From NCBI GenBank assembly GCA_038323655.1, contig JBBQHE010000029.1, forward strand, positions 1 to 27,275: a DNA stretch of 27,275 nucleotides, written 5' to 3'. Below the pieces are notes generated by a model. The model did no database searches. It was not told where the DNA came from and saw only the letters and a list, made by a program, of their open reading frames with translations. Below, piece by piece: positions 7,675 through 14,904 of this stretch; position 1 is the first letter of the stretch, and each line of letters begins with the position of its first letter. The DNA comes from Humitalea sp038323655. Lineage in GTDB: Bacteria; Pseudomonadota; Alphaproteobacteria; Acetobacterales; Acetobacteraceae. Position numbers and translations under genes: made by a program.

Positions 7675-8482
7675 GGACCGGTGCGAGGCGAACCGCCGCG
7701 CGTGTGCCACACCAGATCACGGCCACACGATCCGCGAAGCCGCGCGGCACGGCCACGTCCTGGCCACGGGCCAGCCGCCGCAGGTCACGCCGCGCAAGCA
7801 CGGCTGGCAGGGCCGCCGCCACTGTCGGGCCCGCCAGCCGCAGGTCGGGGAGGGTCACCAGCGCCTCGGCCGCCATGCGCCGCACCAGGGCGCCGGCGCG
7901 GGCCGGGTCGGCGATCACGCCGTCCGGCGTGAGCCCCGCGCCAAGCACGGCGTCCAGCGGCAACAGGCAACGCCCCTGCGCCGCATGGGCAGCCACGCTA
8001 CGCAAGACGCCGGCCAGGCCGTGCAGCGCGCCCGCGGTTTGCAGCGCCGGCACCACCCCGGCGCCGACCACCTGCCCGGCCAGCACCGACAACCCCCCCG
8101 CCCCGGCGCGCAGATAGGCCGAGAGCGCGCCAGCGGTCGGGATCGCCTCGCCCTCCGCCTCCCGCGCATCCACGAGCCCCGCGAGTGGGGCCAAGGGCAA
8201 GGTGCCCGCATCGATCGCCGCCCGCAGCGGTGCCGCCACCTCATGCCGCCGCGGCGGCGCCCCCGCCTCGGCCTCGGCCAGCATGTCGCGCCACCATTGC
8301 AGCCGGATCAGCATGGCGATCGGGTTGGTCGTGGCCTCCCGTGCCCGGGCGAGCTCGTGGTTGAAGCCGATCAGGCAGGCCAGGGCGTCCCGTGTGGCGG
8401 GGGGGGCGAAGATCACGCTCCAGAAGCGGTCGGGATCGACCCGCCGGGCCAGGGCCATGATGGGCGAAAGGTCGCGGGACAT
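7667..8482 (-). CDS. Squalene/phytoene synthase-fold protein, NDUFAF6-like, probably non-catalytic
   Basis: The 271-residue product belongs to the all-helical squalene/phytoene synthase superfamily: DPDRFWSVIFAPPATRDALACL near the N-terminus, then IRLQWWRDML. In true prenyl synthases the first helix motif is an Asp-rich D-D-x-x-D that binds Mg and diphosphate; here that place reads FNHELARARE, with no Asp pair. That form matches the alphaproteobacterial relatives of NDUFAF6, a mitochondrial complex I assembly factor, better than a carotenoid or hopanoid enzyme. I infer a complex I assembly or other non-enzymatic role. The ATG at 8482 gives MSRDLSPIMALARR; upstream frame is open to 8593 but lacks family likeness. 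Its 3' end overlaps the convergent DUF4130 gene by 8 nt; sodB diverges 109 nt away. No crtB-type pathway neighbours are present. Confidence 0.75.
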   Translation of the reverse strand: MSRDLSPIMALARRVDPDRFWSVIFAPPATRDALACLIGFNHELARAREATTNPIAMLIRLQWWRDMLAEAEAGAPPRRHEVAAPLRAAIDAGTLPLAPLAGLVDAREAEGEAIPTAGALSAYLRAGAGGLSVLAGQVVGAGVVPALQTAGALHGLAGVLRSVAAHAAQGRCLLPLDAVLGAGLTPDGVIADPARAGALVRRMAAEALVTLPDLRLAGPTVAAALPAVLARRDLRRLARGQDVAVPRGFADRVAVIWCGTRAAVRLAPVLN

Positions 8483-8537
8483 GGCGCGACTTATCGCAAG
8501 CCCGGGCGTTGCACCATGGCGCGGCGCACAGGCGCGG

Positions 8538-8566
8538 TTGACGCTGGGATAGGCGCCGCCTACCTC
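8538..8566 (+). promoter_or_regulatory. Possible sodB promoter
   Basis: TTGACG (8538-8543) is followed after 17 nt by TACCTC (8561-8566), upstream of the sodB ribosome binding site AGGAG (about 8578-8582). The -35 is good, the -10 is weak. Confidence 0.33.
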
Positions 8567-8591
8567 GGCACCGTCACAGGAGACGATCCCC

Positions 8592-9230
8592 ATGCCCTTC
8601 AGCCTGCCCGCCCTCCCCTATGAAGCCAGTGCCCTGGCCGCCTCCGGCATGTGCCAGGAGACGCTGGAATTGCACCACGGCAAGCACCACCAGGCCTATG
8701 TGACCGCGCTGAATGGGCTGATCGAGTCCAAGGGCCTCGGTGGCAAGAGCCTGGAGACGATCGTCGCCGAAGCCGGAAAGGCCGGCACCGACGGCCTGCC
8801 CGTGCTGAACCAGGCCGGCCAGCACTGGAACCACATGCTGTTCTGGCAGGTGATGAAGCCCGCCGGTGGCGGTGACAGCCTGCCCGCGAAGATCGGCGCC
8901 AAGATCGACGTAGACCTCGGCGGCCTCGCGGCCTTCAAGGAGGCCTTCAAGCAGGCCGGCGTGACCCAGTTCGGCTCGGGCTGGGCCTGGCTGATCATCG
9001 GCACCGACGGCAAGTTGAAGGTGACCAAGACGCCGAACGGCTCCAACCCCGTCGCCACCGGCGAAGGCACGCCGATCCTCGGCGCCGACGTCTGGGAGCA
9101 CGCCTATTACCTCGACTTCCGCAACGTGCGGCCGAACTACCTGCAGAACTTCCTCGACAAGCTGATCAACTGGGAAGCGGTCGAGGCACTGATGGAAAGC
9201 GGCGGGATGAAGAGCGGCCAGACCGCCTGA
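8592..9230 (+). CDS. sodB: Superoxide dismutase, iron type
   Basis: Dismutates superoxide to oxygen and hydrogen peroxide. The 212-residue protein has no signal peptide and should be cytoplasmic. Metal ligands are all present: H28 in HHGKHH, H81 in WNHMLFW, D166 and H170 in DVWEHAYYLDF. The outer-sphere glutamine lies in the N-terminal half (Q77 of AGQHWNH, equal to E. coli SodB Q69), and Ala rather than Gly follows GSGW (FGSGWAWL), both marking the Fe rather than the Mn subgroup. The ATG at 8592 begins MPFSLPALPY as in relatives and has AGGAG about 9 nt upstream. A strong hairpin follows the stop, so it is probably a single-gene transcript. In the region where many alphaproteobacteria keep secD-secF beside yajC, this gene sits instead. 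Confidence 0.97.
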   Translation: MPFSLPALPYEASALAASGMCQETLELHHGKHHQAYVTALNGLIESKGLGGKSLETIVAEAGKAGTDGLPVLNQAGQHWNHMLFWQVMKPAGGGDSLPAKIGAKIDVDLGGLAAFKEAFKQAGVTQFGSGWAWLIIGTDGKLKVTKTPNGSNPVATGEGTPILGADVWEHAYYLDFRNVRPNYLQNFLDKLINWEAVEALMESGGMKSGQTA

Positions 9231-9245
9231 TTTTCTCGCGCACAC

Positions 9246-9279
9246 GAAGGGGGCGTCGGCGCAGGCCGGCGCCCCTTTC
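9246..9279. terminator. Strong hairpin between sodB and the convergent small secreted protein gene
   Basis: A 14-bp stem: 9246-9259 pairs with 9266-9279 with two G-T wobbles, loop CGCAGG. The sodB side continues TTTCGCGTTT. It starts 15 nt after the sodB stop (9230) and ends 5 nt before the stop of the opposing gene (9285), so it can serve as a terminator for both directions. Confidence 0.75.
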
Positions 9280-9284
9280 GCGTT

Positions 9285-9722
9285 TCAGGGACTGTCGAAG
9301 GTCAGGTGCCGCGGCGCCGCGCCAAAGGCCGCGACAGGGGCTTCCAGCGCCGCCGGCCAGGGCGCGCGGCGCGGCGGCACCTGCAGCACCAGCGACCCAT
9401 CCCGTGTCAGCAGCAGATAAAGCCTGGCCGAGACCATATCGAAGCCGAAGAACACGCCATCCACGGCACAGCCCGCGGGCAGGCAGGCATGGGCATAGAG
9501 CAGCCGCCCATCGGCCAGGGCGATCGGCGGCCCCGGCGCCCGCAGCGCTGCCGCCAGCGCACGCTGATGCCCGCCCGACACCTGGCGCAGCAAGGCCACG
9601 GCATCCGGGTGCCCGGCCAGCGCCAGGATGGGGCGGCCGACGTAGTAGGCCGCCGTCTCGTCAGCCGGCTGGGCCGCAGCCGGGGCCGCGGCCAGCAGCA
9701 GCAGGGCCAGCAGCCGGCGCAT
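9285..9722 (-). CDS. Small secreted protein with Ivy-like Cys loop
   Basis: The 145-residue protein starts with a clear Sec signal peptide (MRRLLALLLLAAAPAAAQ, cleavage likely after AAA-QP near residue 18), so the mature part of about 125 residues should be periplasmic. The middle reads GRLLYAHACLPAGC followed by FFGFDMVSARLYLLLTRDG. This resembles the Ivy family (inhibitor of vertebrate lysozyme), where a C-K-P-H-D-C loop precedes a strand and an A-Y-G-L-L segment. The C-x-P-x-x-C spacing is kept here, but the inhibitory His is Ala. The family call is tentative; a structural relative with another job is equally possible. The ATG at 9722 lies 14 nt after the yajC stop, and both are on the same strand, so they are probably cotranscribed. 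A terminator hairpin follows. Confidence 0.7.
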   Translation of the reverse strand: MRRLLALLLLAAAPAAAQPADETAAYYVGRPILALAGHPDAVALLRQVSGGHQRALAAALRAPGPPIALADGRLLYAHACLPAGCAVDGVFFGFDMVSARLYLLLTRDGSLVLQVPPRRAPWPAALEAPVAAFGAAPRHLTFDSP

Positions 9723-9736
9723 GGCCGGCCGCGACC

Positions 9737-10078
9737 TCAGCCCTTCGCCGGGGCGGCGTCGTTGGCGGCTTCCGGCCGGATCACGCTGGCGATGGTGCCC
9801 CGCACGACCTGGACCTTCACATTCGGCGCGATCTCGACTTCGATCTCCTCCGACCCGTCCTTCACCGTGGCAATGCGGCCGACGATGCCGCCCGAGGTGA
9901 CGATGCGGTCGTTGCGCTTCAATTCGCCCAGCATCTGCCGATGCTCCTTCATCTTCTTCTGCTGCGGACGGATGAGCAGGAAGTAGAAGACGACGAAGAT
10001 CAGGATCAGCGGGGCGAGCTGCATCACCATGCCGCCGGCGCCGGCGGCGTCCTGGGCGTAGGCAGGCGAGATGAACAT
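9737..10078 (-). CDS. yajC: Preprotein translocase subunit YajC
   Basis: Small inner-membrane protein of the SecDF-YajC complex that assists Sec export. The 113 residues have a short N-terminal stretch (MFISPAYAQ), one membrane helix at about 20-37 (LAPLILIFVVFYFLLIRPQ) and the hallmark RPQQKKMKEH right after it, then the conserved LKRNDRIVTSGGIVGRI and a basic/acidic tail. In alphaproteobacteria yajC usually leads secD-secF; here a 145-residue secreted protein follows instead and no secDF is in the window. It is divergent from the DUF815 ATPase gene, 78 nt apart, which fits a conserved DUF815/yajC divergent pair I recall from other alphaproteobacteria. A good promoter lies at 10115-10142. 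Confidence 0.95.
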   Translation of the reverse strand: MFISPAYAQDAAGAGGMVMQLAPLILIFVVFYFLLIRPQQKKMKEHRQMLGELKRNDRIVTSGGIVGRIATVKDGSEEIEVEIAPNVKVQVVRGTIASVIRPEAANDAAPAKG

Positions 10079-10114
10079 GGAAAAGGCGCTCCGGCTTGTG
10101 GGGATTGGCGCCGG

Positions 10115-10142
10115 AAACTAGCCTGCGCGACCCCCACGTCAA
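10115..10142 (-). promoter_or_regulatory. Putative yajC promoter
   Basis: On the minus strand TTGACG (10142-10137), a 16-nt spacer, and TAGTTT (10120-10115), about 37 nt upstream of the yajC ATG. On the plus strand the same stretch holds a weaker TTGTGG (10096-10101), 17 nt, TAGCCT (10119-10124) for the divergent ATPase gene, so the two -10 elements would overlap. Confidence 0.45.
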
Positions 10143-10156
10143 CCTGGAATGTCGTC

Positions 10157-11005
10157 TTGGACCCTGTTCTGCTTACGCGCATCGCCGAGGCGCTGGAACG
10201 CCTGGCGCCGCCGCCGCCGGCGCCGCCCAGCCCCATCGGGGCCGATGCTTTCGTCTGGCATCCACATCCTGCGCGCCTCGCGCCCGTCGCCCGCGTCTCG
10301 GCGGTTGAGATCGCGCTGCTCAAGGGGATCGAGAGCCAGAAGGCGCTGCTGGTCGAAAACACGCGGCGTTTCGCGCAAGGCCTGCCGGCGAACAACGCCA
10401 TGCTCTGGGGCGCGCGTGGCACCGGCAAGTCGTCATTGGTCAAGGCCGCCCATGCCGAGACCAATGCCGCCCGCCCGGGCAGCGTCGCGCTGATCGAAAT
10501 CGCGCGCGAGGACATCCGCACCCTGCCCGAGCTGCTGAATTTTCTTCGCGCGCAGGATCGGCGATGCCTGGTGTTCTGCGACGACCTGTCGTTCGAGAAG
10601 GAAGACGCTGACTACAAGGCATTGAAATCAGTGCTGGATGGCGGGATCGAAGGCCGGCCCGCGAATGTCATCTTCTACGCCACCAGCAACCGCCGCCACC
10701 TGATGCCCCGCGACATGATCGAGAACGAGAAATCCAGCGCCATCAACCCGGCCGAGGCGGTGGAGGAGAAGGTCTCGCTGTCGGACCGCTTCGGGCTGTG
10801 GATCGGCTTCCACAACACCGACCAGCCGACCTACTTCGCCATGGTCGAGGGCTATGTCGAAGCCCTCGGCATCGCGGTCGATCCCGAGATCTTGCGCCGC
10901 GAGGCGCAGGCCTGGCAGGTCGGGCGCGGCGCGCGATCGGGCCGCGTCGCCTGGCAGTTCGTGCTGGACCTGGCCGCACGGCACGGGGTGGCTGTCGCGG
11001 CATGA
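10157..11005 (+). CDS. DUF815 family AAA+ ATPase
   Basis: Predicted P-loop ATPase of a family widespread in Proteobacteria whose role is not established. The 282-residue product has Walker A GARGTGKS at 85-92, Walker B CLVFCDDLSFE at about 137-147 with paired Asp, and a sensor-like segment IFYATSNRRHLMPRDM typical of DUF815; the C-terminal helical part includes VSLSDRFGLWIGF and ends ARSGRVAWQFVLDLA. The TTG at 10157 is chosen because it gives the family-like beginning MDPVLLTRIAEALERL. There is no ATG in frame, and upstream frame is open only because it lies antisense to yajC. Ribosome binding is weak (GGAA about 8 nt upstream). The stop overlaps the start of the next gene as ATGA, so the ATPase and the metallo-hydrolase are translationally coupled. 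Confidence 0.9.
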   Translation: MDPVLLTRIAEALERLAPPPPAPPSPIGADAFVWHPHPARLAPVARVSAVEIALLKGIESQKALLVENTRRFAQGLPANNAMLWGARGTGKSSLVKAAHAETNAARPGSVALIEIAREDIRTLPELLNFLRAQDRRCLVFCDDLSFEKEDADYKALKSVLDGGIEGRPANVIFYATSNRRHLMPRDMIENEKSSAINPAEAVEEKVSLSDRFGLWIGFHNTDQPTYFAMVEGYVEALGIAVDPEILRREAQAWQVGRGARSGRVAWQFVLDLAARHGVAVAA

Positions 11006-11976
11006 GGCCTGAGGGGGCGCGGCTGCAGCGCGGGCGCTTTCTGAACCCGGACGGCAGCCCGCCGGGCCAGCCCCTGCTGCGGGTGTGGAAGATGCTGCGC
11101 GAGGGAAAGGGCACGCCCTGGCCGGCGCAGGTCATCGACCCGCCCTTCCCGCCCCCACCCGACACGGTGCCGGCGGGGCATGCGGCCATCACCTTTCTGG
11201 GCCATGCGAGTTTCCTCATCCGCCTGGCCGATGGCAACACGCTGCTGACCGATCCGATCTTTTCCGAACGCTGCTCGCCAGTGCCCTTCCTGGGGCCAAA
11301 GCGGGTGCGGGCGCCGGGTATCGCCCTGGCTGATCTGCCGCGCATCGACACGGTGCTGCTCAGCCACGGCCACTACGACCACCTGGACCTGCCGAGCCTG
11401 CGCGCCCTGCATGCGGCGCATCGCCCACGCATCGTCACCGGCTTGCGTCAGGACCACTTCCTGCGGGGCAACCGCGTGCCGGGCGCGATCGGGCTGAACT
11501 GGTGGGAGCACACCGACCTGCCGGGCGGGCACCGCGCGACCTACCTGCCGGCGAAACATTTTTCCGCGCGGGGGATCCACGATCGTGGCCGCGCGCTCTG
11601 GGGCGGCTTCGCGCTGCAGACGGCGGATGGCGGGCGCCTGTGCTTTCTGGGCGATACCGGCTGGGGCGGGCACCTGGCGCAGATCGGCGCCCATGCCGGC
11701 CCCTTCGGCGCCGCGCTGATCCCGATCGGCGCCTATGAACCACGCTGGTTCATGAAGGAGGTCCATATGGACCCCACCGAGGCCGTCGCTGCCCTGTCGG
11801 CGATCGGCGCACGCACCGGCGTCGCCATGCACCACGGCACCTTCAAGCTCACGCAGGAAGCCATCGACGCGCCGCTGGAGGCCCTGGCCGTGGCGCGTGC
11901 AGCGGCCGGTGTGCCGGCGTCGCGCTTCCTGACCCCGGGTTGCGGCGAGACGGTGGTGCTGGACCTGCGACCGTGA
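11002..11976 (+). CDS. NAPE-PLD-like metallo-beta-lactamase fold hydrolase
   Basis: The 324-residue protein has the metal site of the metallo-beta-lactamase fold: SHGHYDHLD at about 121-129, then PAKHFSARG with the next His, GDTGWGG with the bridging Asp, and a late H in AMHHGTFKL. The segment IGAYEPRWFMKEVHMDPTEA is close to the pattern of N-acyl-phosphatidylethanolamine phospholipase D, so a phosphodiesterase acting on N-acyl phospholipids or another phosphodiester is the best guess; UlaG-type lactonase is the main alternative. There is no signal peptide. The ATG overlaps the ATPase stop (ATGA) and the stop overlaps the next start (GTGA), placing it in the middle of a three-gene coupled unit. 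Confidence 0.85.
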   Translation: MRPEGARLQRGRFLNPDGSPPGQPLLRVWKMLREGKGTPWPAQVIDPPFPPPPDTVPAGHAAITFLGHASFLIRLADGNTLLTDPIFSERCSPVPFLGPKRVRAPGIALADLPRIDTVLLSHGHYDHLDLPSLRALHAAHRPRIVTGLRQDHFLRGNRVPGAIGLNWWEHTDLPGGHRATYLPAKHFSARGIHDRGRALWGGFALQTADGGRLCFLGDTGWGGHLAQIGAHAGPFGAALIPIGAYEPRWFMKEVHMDPTEAVAALSAIGARTGVAMHHGTFKLTQEAIDAPLEALAVARAAAGVPASRFLTPGCGETVVLDLRP

Positions 11977-12818
11977 TCCGCGCCGCCCGGCGCCTGCTGG
12001 CTTTCCTGCACAGCCACCCCATCGCGGGGCGGGCGGCGCTGTGGCGCGTGCTGCGTTGGCAGGTGTTTTCGCGTGCGACGGGGCGGGCGCTGGTCGTGCC
12101 CTATGTCGCGCCGACGCGGCTGACCTTGCGCCGCGGCCTGTCCTCGGCCACCGCCAGTTTCTACGTGGGGCTGATCGACCCGGCGGAGATGGGTTTCCTG
12201 CTGCATCTGCTGCGGCCAGGTGACACGTTCGTCGATGTGGGCGCGAACATCGGCGCCTACACGGTGCTGGCTGCGGGCGTCTGCGGTGCGCAGACCATCG
12301 CTGTGGAACCGGCCGCCGCGACCCGGCCGCACCTGCGCGAAAACCTGGCGCTGAACGGGATCCAGGCCCTGGTCACGGTCGAGGAAGCGGCACTGGGCGA
12401 TGCCCCAGGCCGGGGGCGTTTCTGGGCGGGCCGGGGGGCGACCAGCCGGCTTGCGGTCGATGGCGATGCAGAGGTTTCCGTCACCACGCTGGACGCCCTC
12501 GGCGCGGCACCGCTGCTGCTGAAGGTCGATGTCGAGGGCCATGAACTGGCCGTGCTGCGTGGCGGCTCCACCACCCTGGCGGACCAGGGGTTGCGCGCGG
12601 CGATCATCGAGACCAACGGGCATGGCGATGATGCGGCGGTGCATGGGCTCATGCTCGGCGCGGGGTTTGCGCCGATGGATTACGATCCGGCGACGCGCGA
12701 GCTGACGCCGCGCGGCGAGCGGGGGTTCCCGAACACCCTCTATGTGCGCGATCAGGCTTTCGTCGCAGCCCGCCTGCGTGACGCTTCCGCCTTTGCCGTC
12801 CTCGGCCGGCGCCTTTAG
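11973..12818 (+). CDS. FkbM family SAM-dependent methyltransferase
   Basis: The 281-residue protein shows the FkbM domain: SAM-binding motif I FVDVGANIGAYTVLAA at about 87-101, acidic post-I position in IAVEP, and the family-typical KVDVEGHELAVLRG near residue 190, with a C-terminal GFPNTLYVRD. FkbM enzymes O-methylate sugars or polyketides, often of surface glycans; no target is evident here. The GTG at 11973 is chosen because it overlaps the preceding stop as GTGA; an in-frame TTG at 11940 would lie inside the previous gene. The N-terminal 60 residues are basic and Arg-rich. The TAG stop shares bases 12816-12817 with the TAA of convergent serS, so the two genes overlap by 4 nt and no terminator fits between them. 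Confidence 0.9.
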   Translation: MIRAARRLLAFLHSHPIAGRAALWRVLRWQVFSRATGRALVVPYVAPTRLTLRRGLSSATASFYVGLIDPAEMGFLLHLLRPGDTFVDVGANIGAYTVLAAGVCGAQTIAVEPAAATRPHLRENLALNGIQALVTVEEAALGDAPGRGRFWAGRGATSRLAVDGDAEVSVTTLDALGAAPLLLKVDVEGHELAVLRGGSTTLADQGLRAAIIETNGHGDDAAVHGLMLGAGFAPMDYDPATRELTPRGERGFPNTLYVRDQAFVAARLRDASAFAVLGRRL

Positions 12819-14071
12819 CCCAGACGCTCCAGCCCACCCATATACGGCCGCAGCACCTCGGGAATCGAGACACTACCGTCGGGTTGCTGGTGGGTTTCCA
12901 GCACCGCGATCAGCGCCCGCCCAACCGCGACGCCACTACCGTTCAACGTGTGCACGAAGGCCGTGCCCTTCTGCCCTTCCGGACGATAGCGGGCGGCCAT
13001 GCGGCGGGCCTGGAAGTCGCGGCAGTTGGAGCAGGAGGAAATCTCCCGCCAGGCTTTTTGGCCCGGCAGCCAGACTTCCAGGTCGTAGGTTTTTGCCGCC
13101 GAAAACCCGGTGTCGCCGGCGCACAACAACATGCGGCGCCAGACCAGGCCGAGGTCTGTCAGCACTGTCTCGGCACATTGGGTCATGCGCTCGTGCTCGG
13201 CGGCACTCTCCTCGGGGCGCGTGATGGAAACCATCTCGACCTTCTGGAACTGGTGCTGGCGCAGCATGCCGCGGGTGTCGCGCCCCGCACTGCCGGCTTC
13301 GGAGCGGAAGCAGGGGGTGAGTGCCGTCAGCCGCAGGGGCAGGGCGGATTCGGCCAGGATCTCGTCGCGCACCAGGCTGGTCAGCGGCACCTCGGCGGTC
13401 GGGATCAGCCAGCGCCCGTCGGTGGTGCGGAACAGGTCGTCGTGGAATTTTGGCAGTTGGCCGGTGCCGTACATGGTGGCGTCATTGACCAGCAACGGCA
13501 CGGCGGTTTCGGTATAGCCGTGCCGGTCGACATGCAGCGACAGCATCCATTGCCCCAGCGCGCGTTCCAGCCGCGCGAGCCCGCCGCGCAGCACGGTGAA
13601 ACGCGCGCCTGCGAGTTTCGCGGCCCCGGCGAAATCCATCAGGCCGAGGGCTTCGCCAATCTCAAAATGCTGTTTTTGCGGCGCGTTGGTCACGGCCGGT
13701 TGGCCGTGCTGGTGCACCACGATGTTGCCGGTTTCGTCGGCACCGTCGGGGACATCGGGGTCGAGGATGTTGGGCAGGGTTTCGAGCAACCGATCGACCT
13801 CGTTCGACTGGTCGTCATAGGCATCGATCAGGTCACGCAGGTCGCGGGCCTCATTCTCCAGCGCGTCGGTCGCCTCGCCGCTGCGCTTCAACTGGCCGAT
13901 GCGCTTCGCGAGATCATTGCGGCGCGCGAGGGCGGCCTGGTGCCGGGTCTGAACATCGCGCCTGGATGTATCTGCGGCCAGCACGTCCACTGACGCCGGC
14001 CCCACCCCACGCCGCACCATCGCTGCATCGAACCCCGCGGGGTCCGCCCGCACAGCCCTGATGTCATGCAT
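12815..14071 (-). CDS. serS: Seryl-tRNA synthetase
   Basis: Charges tRNA-Ser (and tRNA-Sec) with serine in the cytoplasm. The 418-residue class II enzyme starts with MHDIRAVRADPAGFD, followed by the long antiparallel coiled coil that grips the tRNA variable arm (about 30-100, ALARRNDLAKRIGQLK). The catalytic domain has the TAEVPLTSL segment, motif 2 CFRSEAGSAGRDTRGMLR with its Arg, and motif 3 near the C-terminus (GRALIAVLETHQ), then IPEVLRPYMGG. The length matches the family's usual 420-430. The ATG shares its A with the tatC stop (TGATG), so it is coupled to tatC, the usual alphaproteobacterial order. The 3' end overlaps FkbM. Confidence 0.97.
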   Translation of the reverse strand: MHDIRAVRADPAGFDAAMVRRGVGPASVDVLAADTSRRDVQTRHQAALARRNDLAKRIGQLKRSGEATDALENEARDLRDLIDAYDDQSNEVDRLLETLPNILDPDVPDGADETGNIVVHQHGQPAVTNAPQKQHFEIGEALGLMDFAGAAKLAGARFTVLRGGLARLERALGQWMLSLHVDRHGYTETAVPLLVNDATMYGTGQLPKFHDDLFRTTDGRWLIPTAEVPLTSLVRDEILAESALPLRLTALTPCFRSEAGSAGRDTRGMLRQHQFQKVEMVSITRPEESAAEHERMTQCAETVLTDLGLVWRRMLLCAGDTGFSAAKTYDLEVWLPGQKAWREISSCSNCRDFQARRMAARYRPEGQKGTAFVHTLNGSGVAVGRALIAVLETHQQPDGSVSIPEVLRPYMGGLERLG

Positions 14072-14868
14072 CAGCTGTTCTCTTTCTCGCGCTTGGCCTT
14101 GTCGCGTTCCATCAGCGTCGCCGCGATGATCGAGATCTCGTAAAGCAGGATCAGCGGAATCGCGAGCCCGATCTGGCTGATGATGTCAGGCGGCGTGATG
14201 ATCGCCGCCACCACGAACATGCCAACGATCGCGTAGCGCCGACCCTTCTTCAGCCCGGCCACGCTGACGATGCCGACCTTGGCCAGCAGCGTCAGCAGCA
14301 CCGGCAGTTGGAAGGCGATGCCGAAGGCCAGGATCATGTGCATGACCAGCGACAGGTATTCGCTGACCTTGGCTTCCAGTTGCACCGGCAGCTGGTCGCC
14401 TCCGGGCACCGTTTCGAAGGATATGAAGAATTTCCAGGCCAGCGGGAAGATGAAGTAATAGGCCAGCGCTGCGCCCATCACGAACAGAAAGGGCGAGGCC
14501 ACGAGAAACGGCGTGATCGCGCGTTTTTCGCTGCGATACAGCCCGGGCGCGATGAACAGCCAAAGCTGCGTCGCCCAGATCGGGAAGGAAATGAAGGTCG
14601 CGCCGAAGAAGGCGACCTTCAGGTAGGTGAAGAAGGCTTCATACAGCGCCGTGAAGATCATGCGCCTTTCGCCGCCGCCCTGCTGGTGCAGGATGTCGGC
14701 CAGCGGCTGGGCCAGGAAGCCGTAGATCGACGACGAGAAGTAATAGCAGATGCCGAAGGCGATCAGGAAGGCCCCGGCCGACCACATCAGCCGCGTGCGC
14801 AGCTCCATGAGATGCTCGAGCAGCGGCATCGGCTTGTCGTCGATGGTATCTTCCGGGTCGCGCGGCAC
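14071..14868 (-). CDS. tatC: Sec-independent protein translocase TatC
   Basis: Membrane receptor of the twin-arginine translocase; binds the RR signal peptide together with TatB. The 265-residue product has six hydrophobic segments and the TatC hallmarks: LLEHLMELRTRL before the first helix, the periplasmic-side QLWLFIAPGLYRSEKR, FLFVMGAALAYYFIFPLAWKFF, and ITPPDIISQIGLAIPLILLYE at the end with a short charged tail. The GTG at 14868 is the start, with AGGA 8 nt upstream (caggacagacccgtg); this yields MPRDPEDTIDDKPMPLLEHL, a normal N-terminus. It lies 36 nt after the tatB stop and shares one base with the serS start. Confidence 0.97.
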   Translation of the reverse strand: MPRDPEDTIDDKPMPLLEHLMELRTRLMWSAGAFLIAFGICYYFSSSIYGFLAQPLADILHQQGGGERRMIFTALYEAFFTYLKVAFFGATFISFPIWATQLWLFIAPGLYRSEKRAITPFLVASPFLFVMGAALAYYFIFPLAWKFFISFETVPGGDQLPVQLEAKVSEYLSLVMHMILAFGIAFQLPVLLTLLAKVGIVSVAGLKKGRRYAIVGMFVVAAIITPPDIISQIGLAIPLILLYEISIIAATLMERDKAKREKENS

Positions 14869-14904
14869 GGGTCTGTCCTGTCGTCTTCTGTCGGCGCGGG
14901 GTCG

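Noticed and set aside
9404..10156. Long upstream extension of the DUF815 ATPase frame
   Set aside because: It runs antisense through yajC and the secreted protein gene and has no family likeness; family-like sequence starts at the TTG at 10157.
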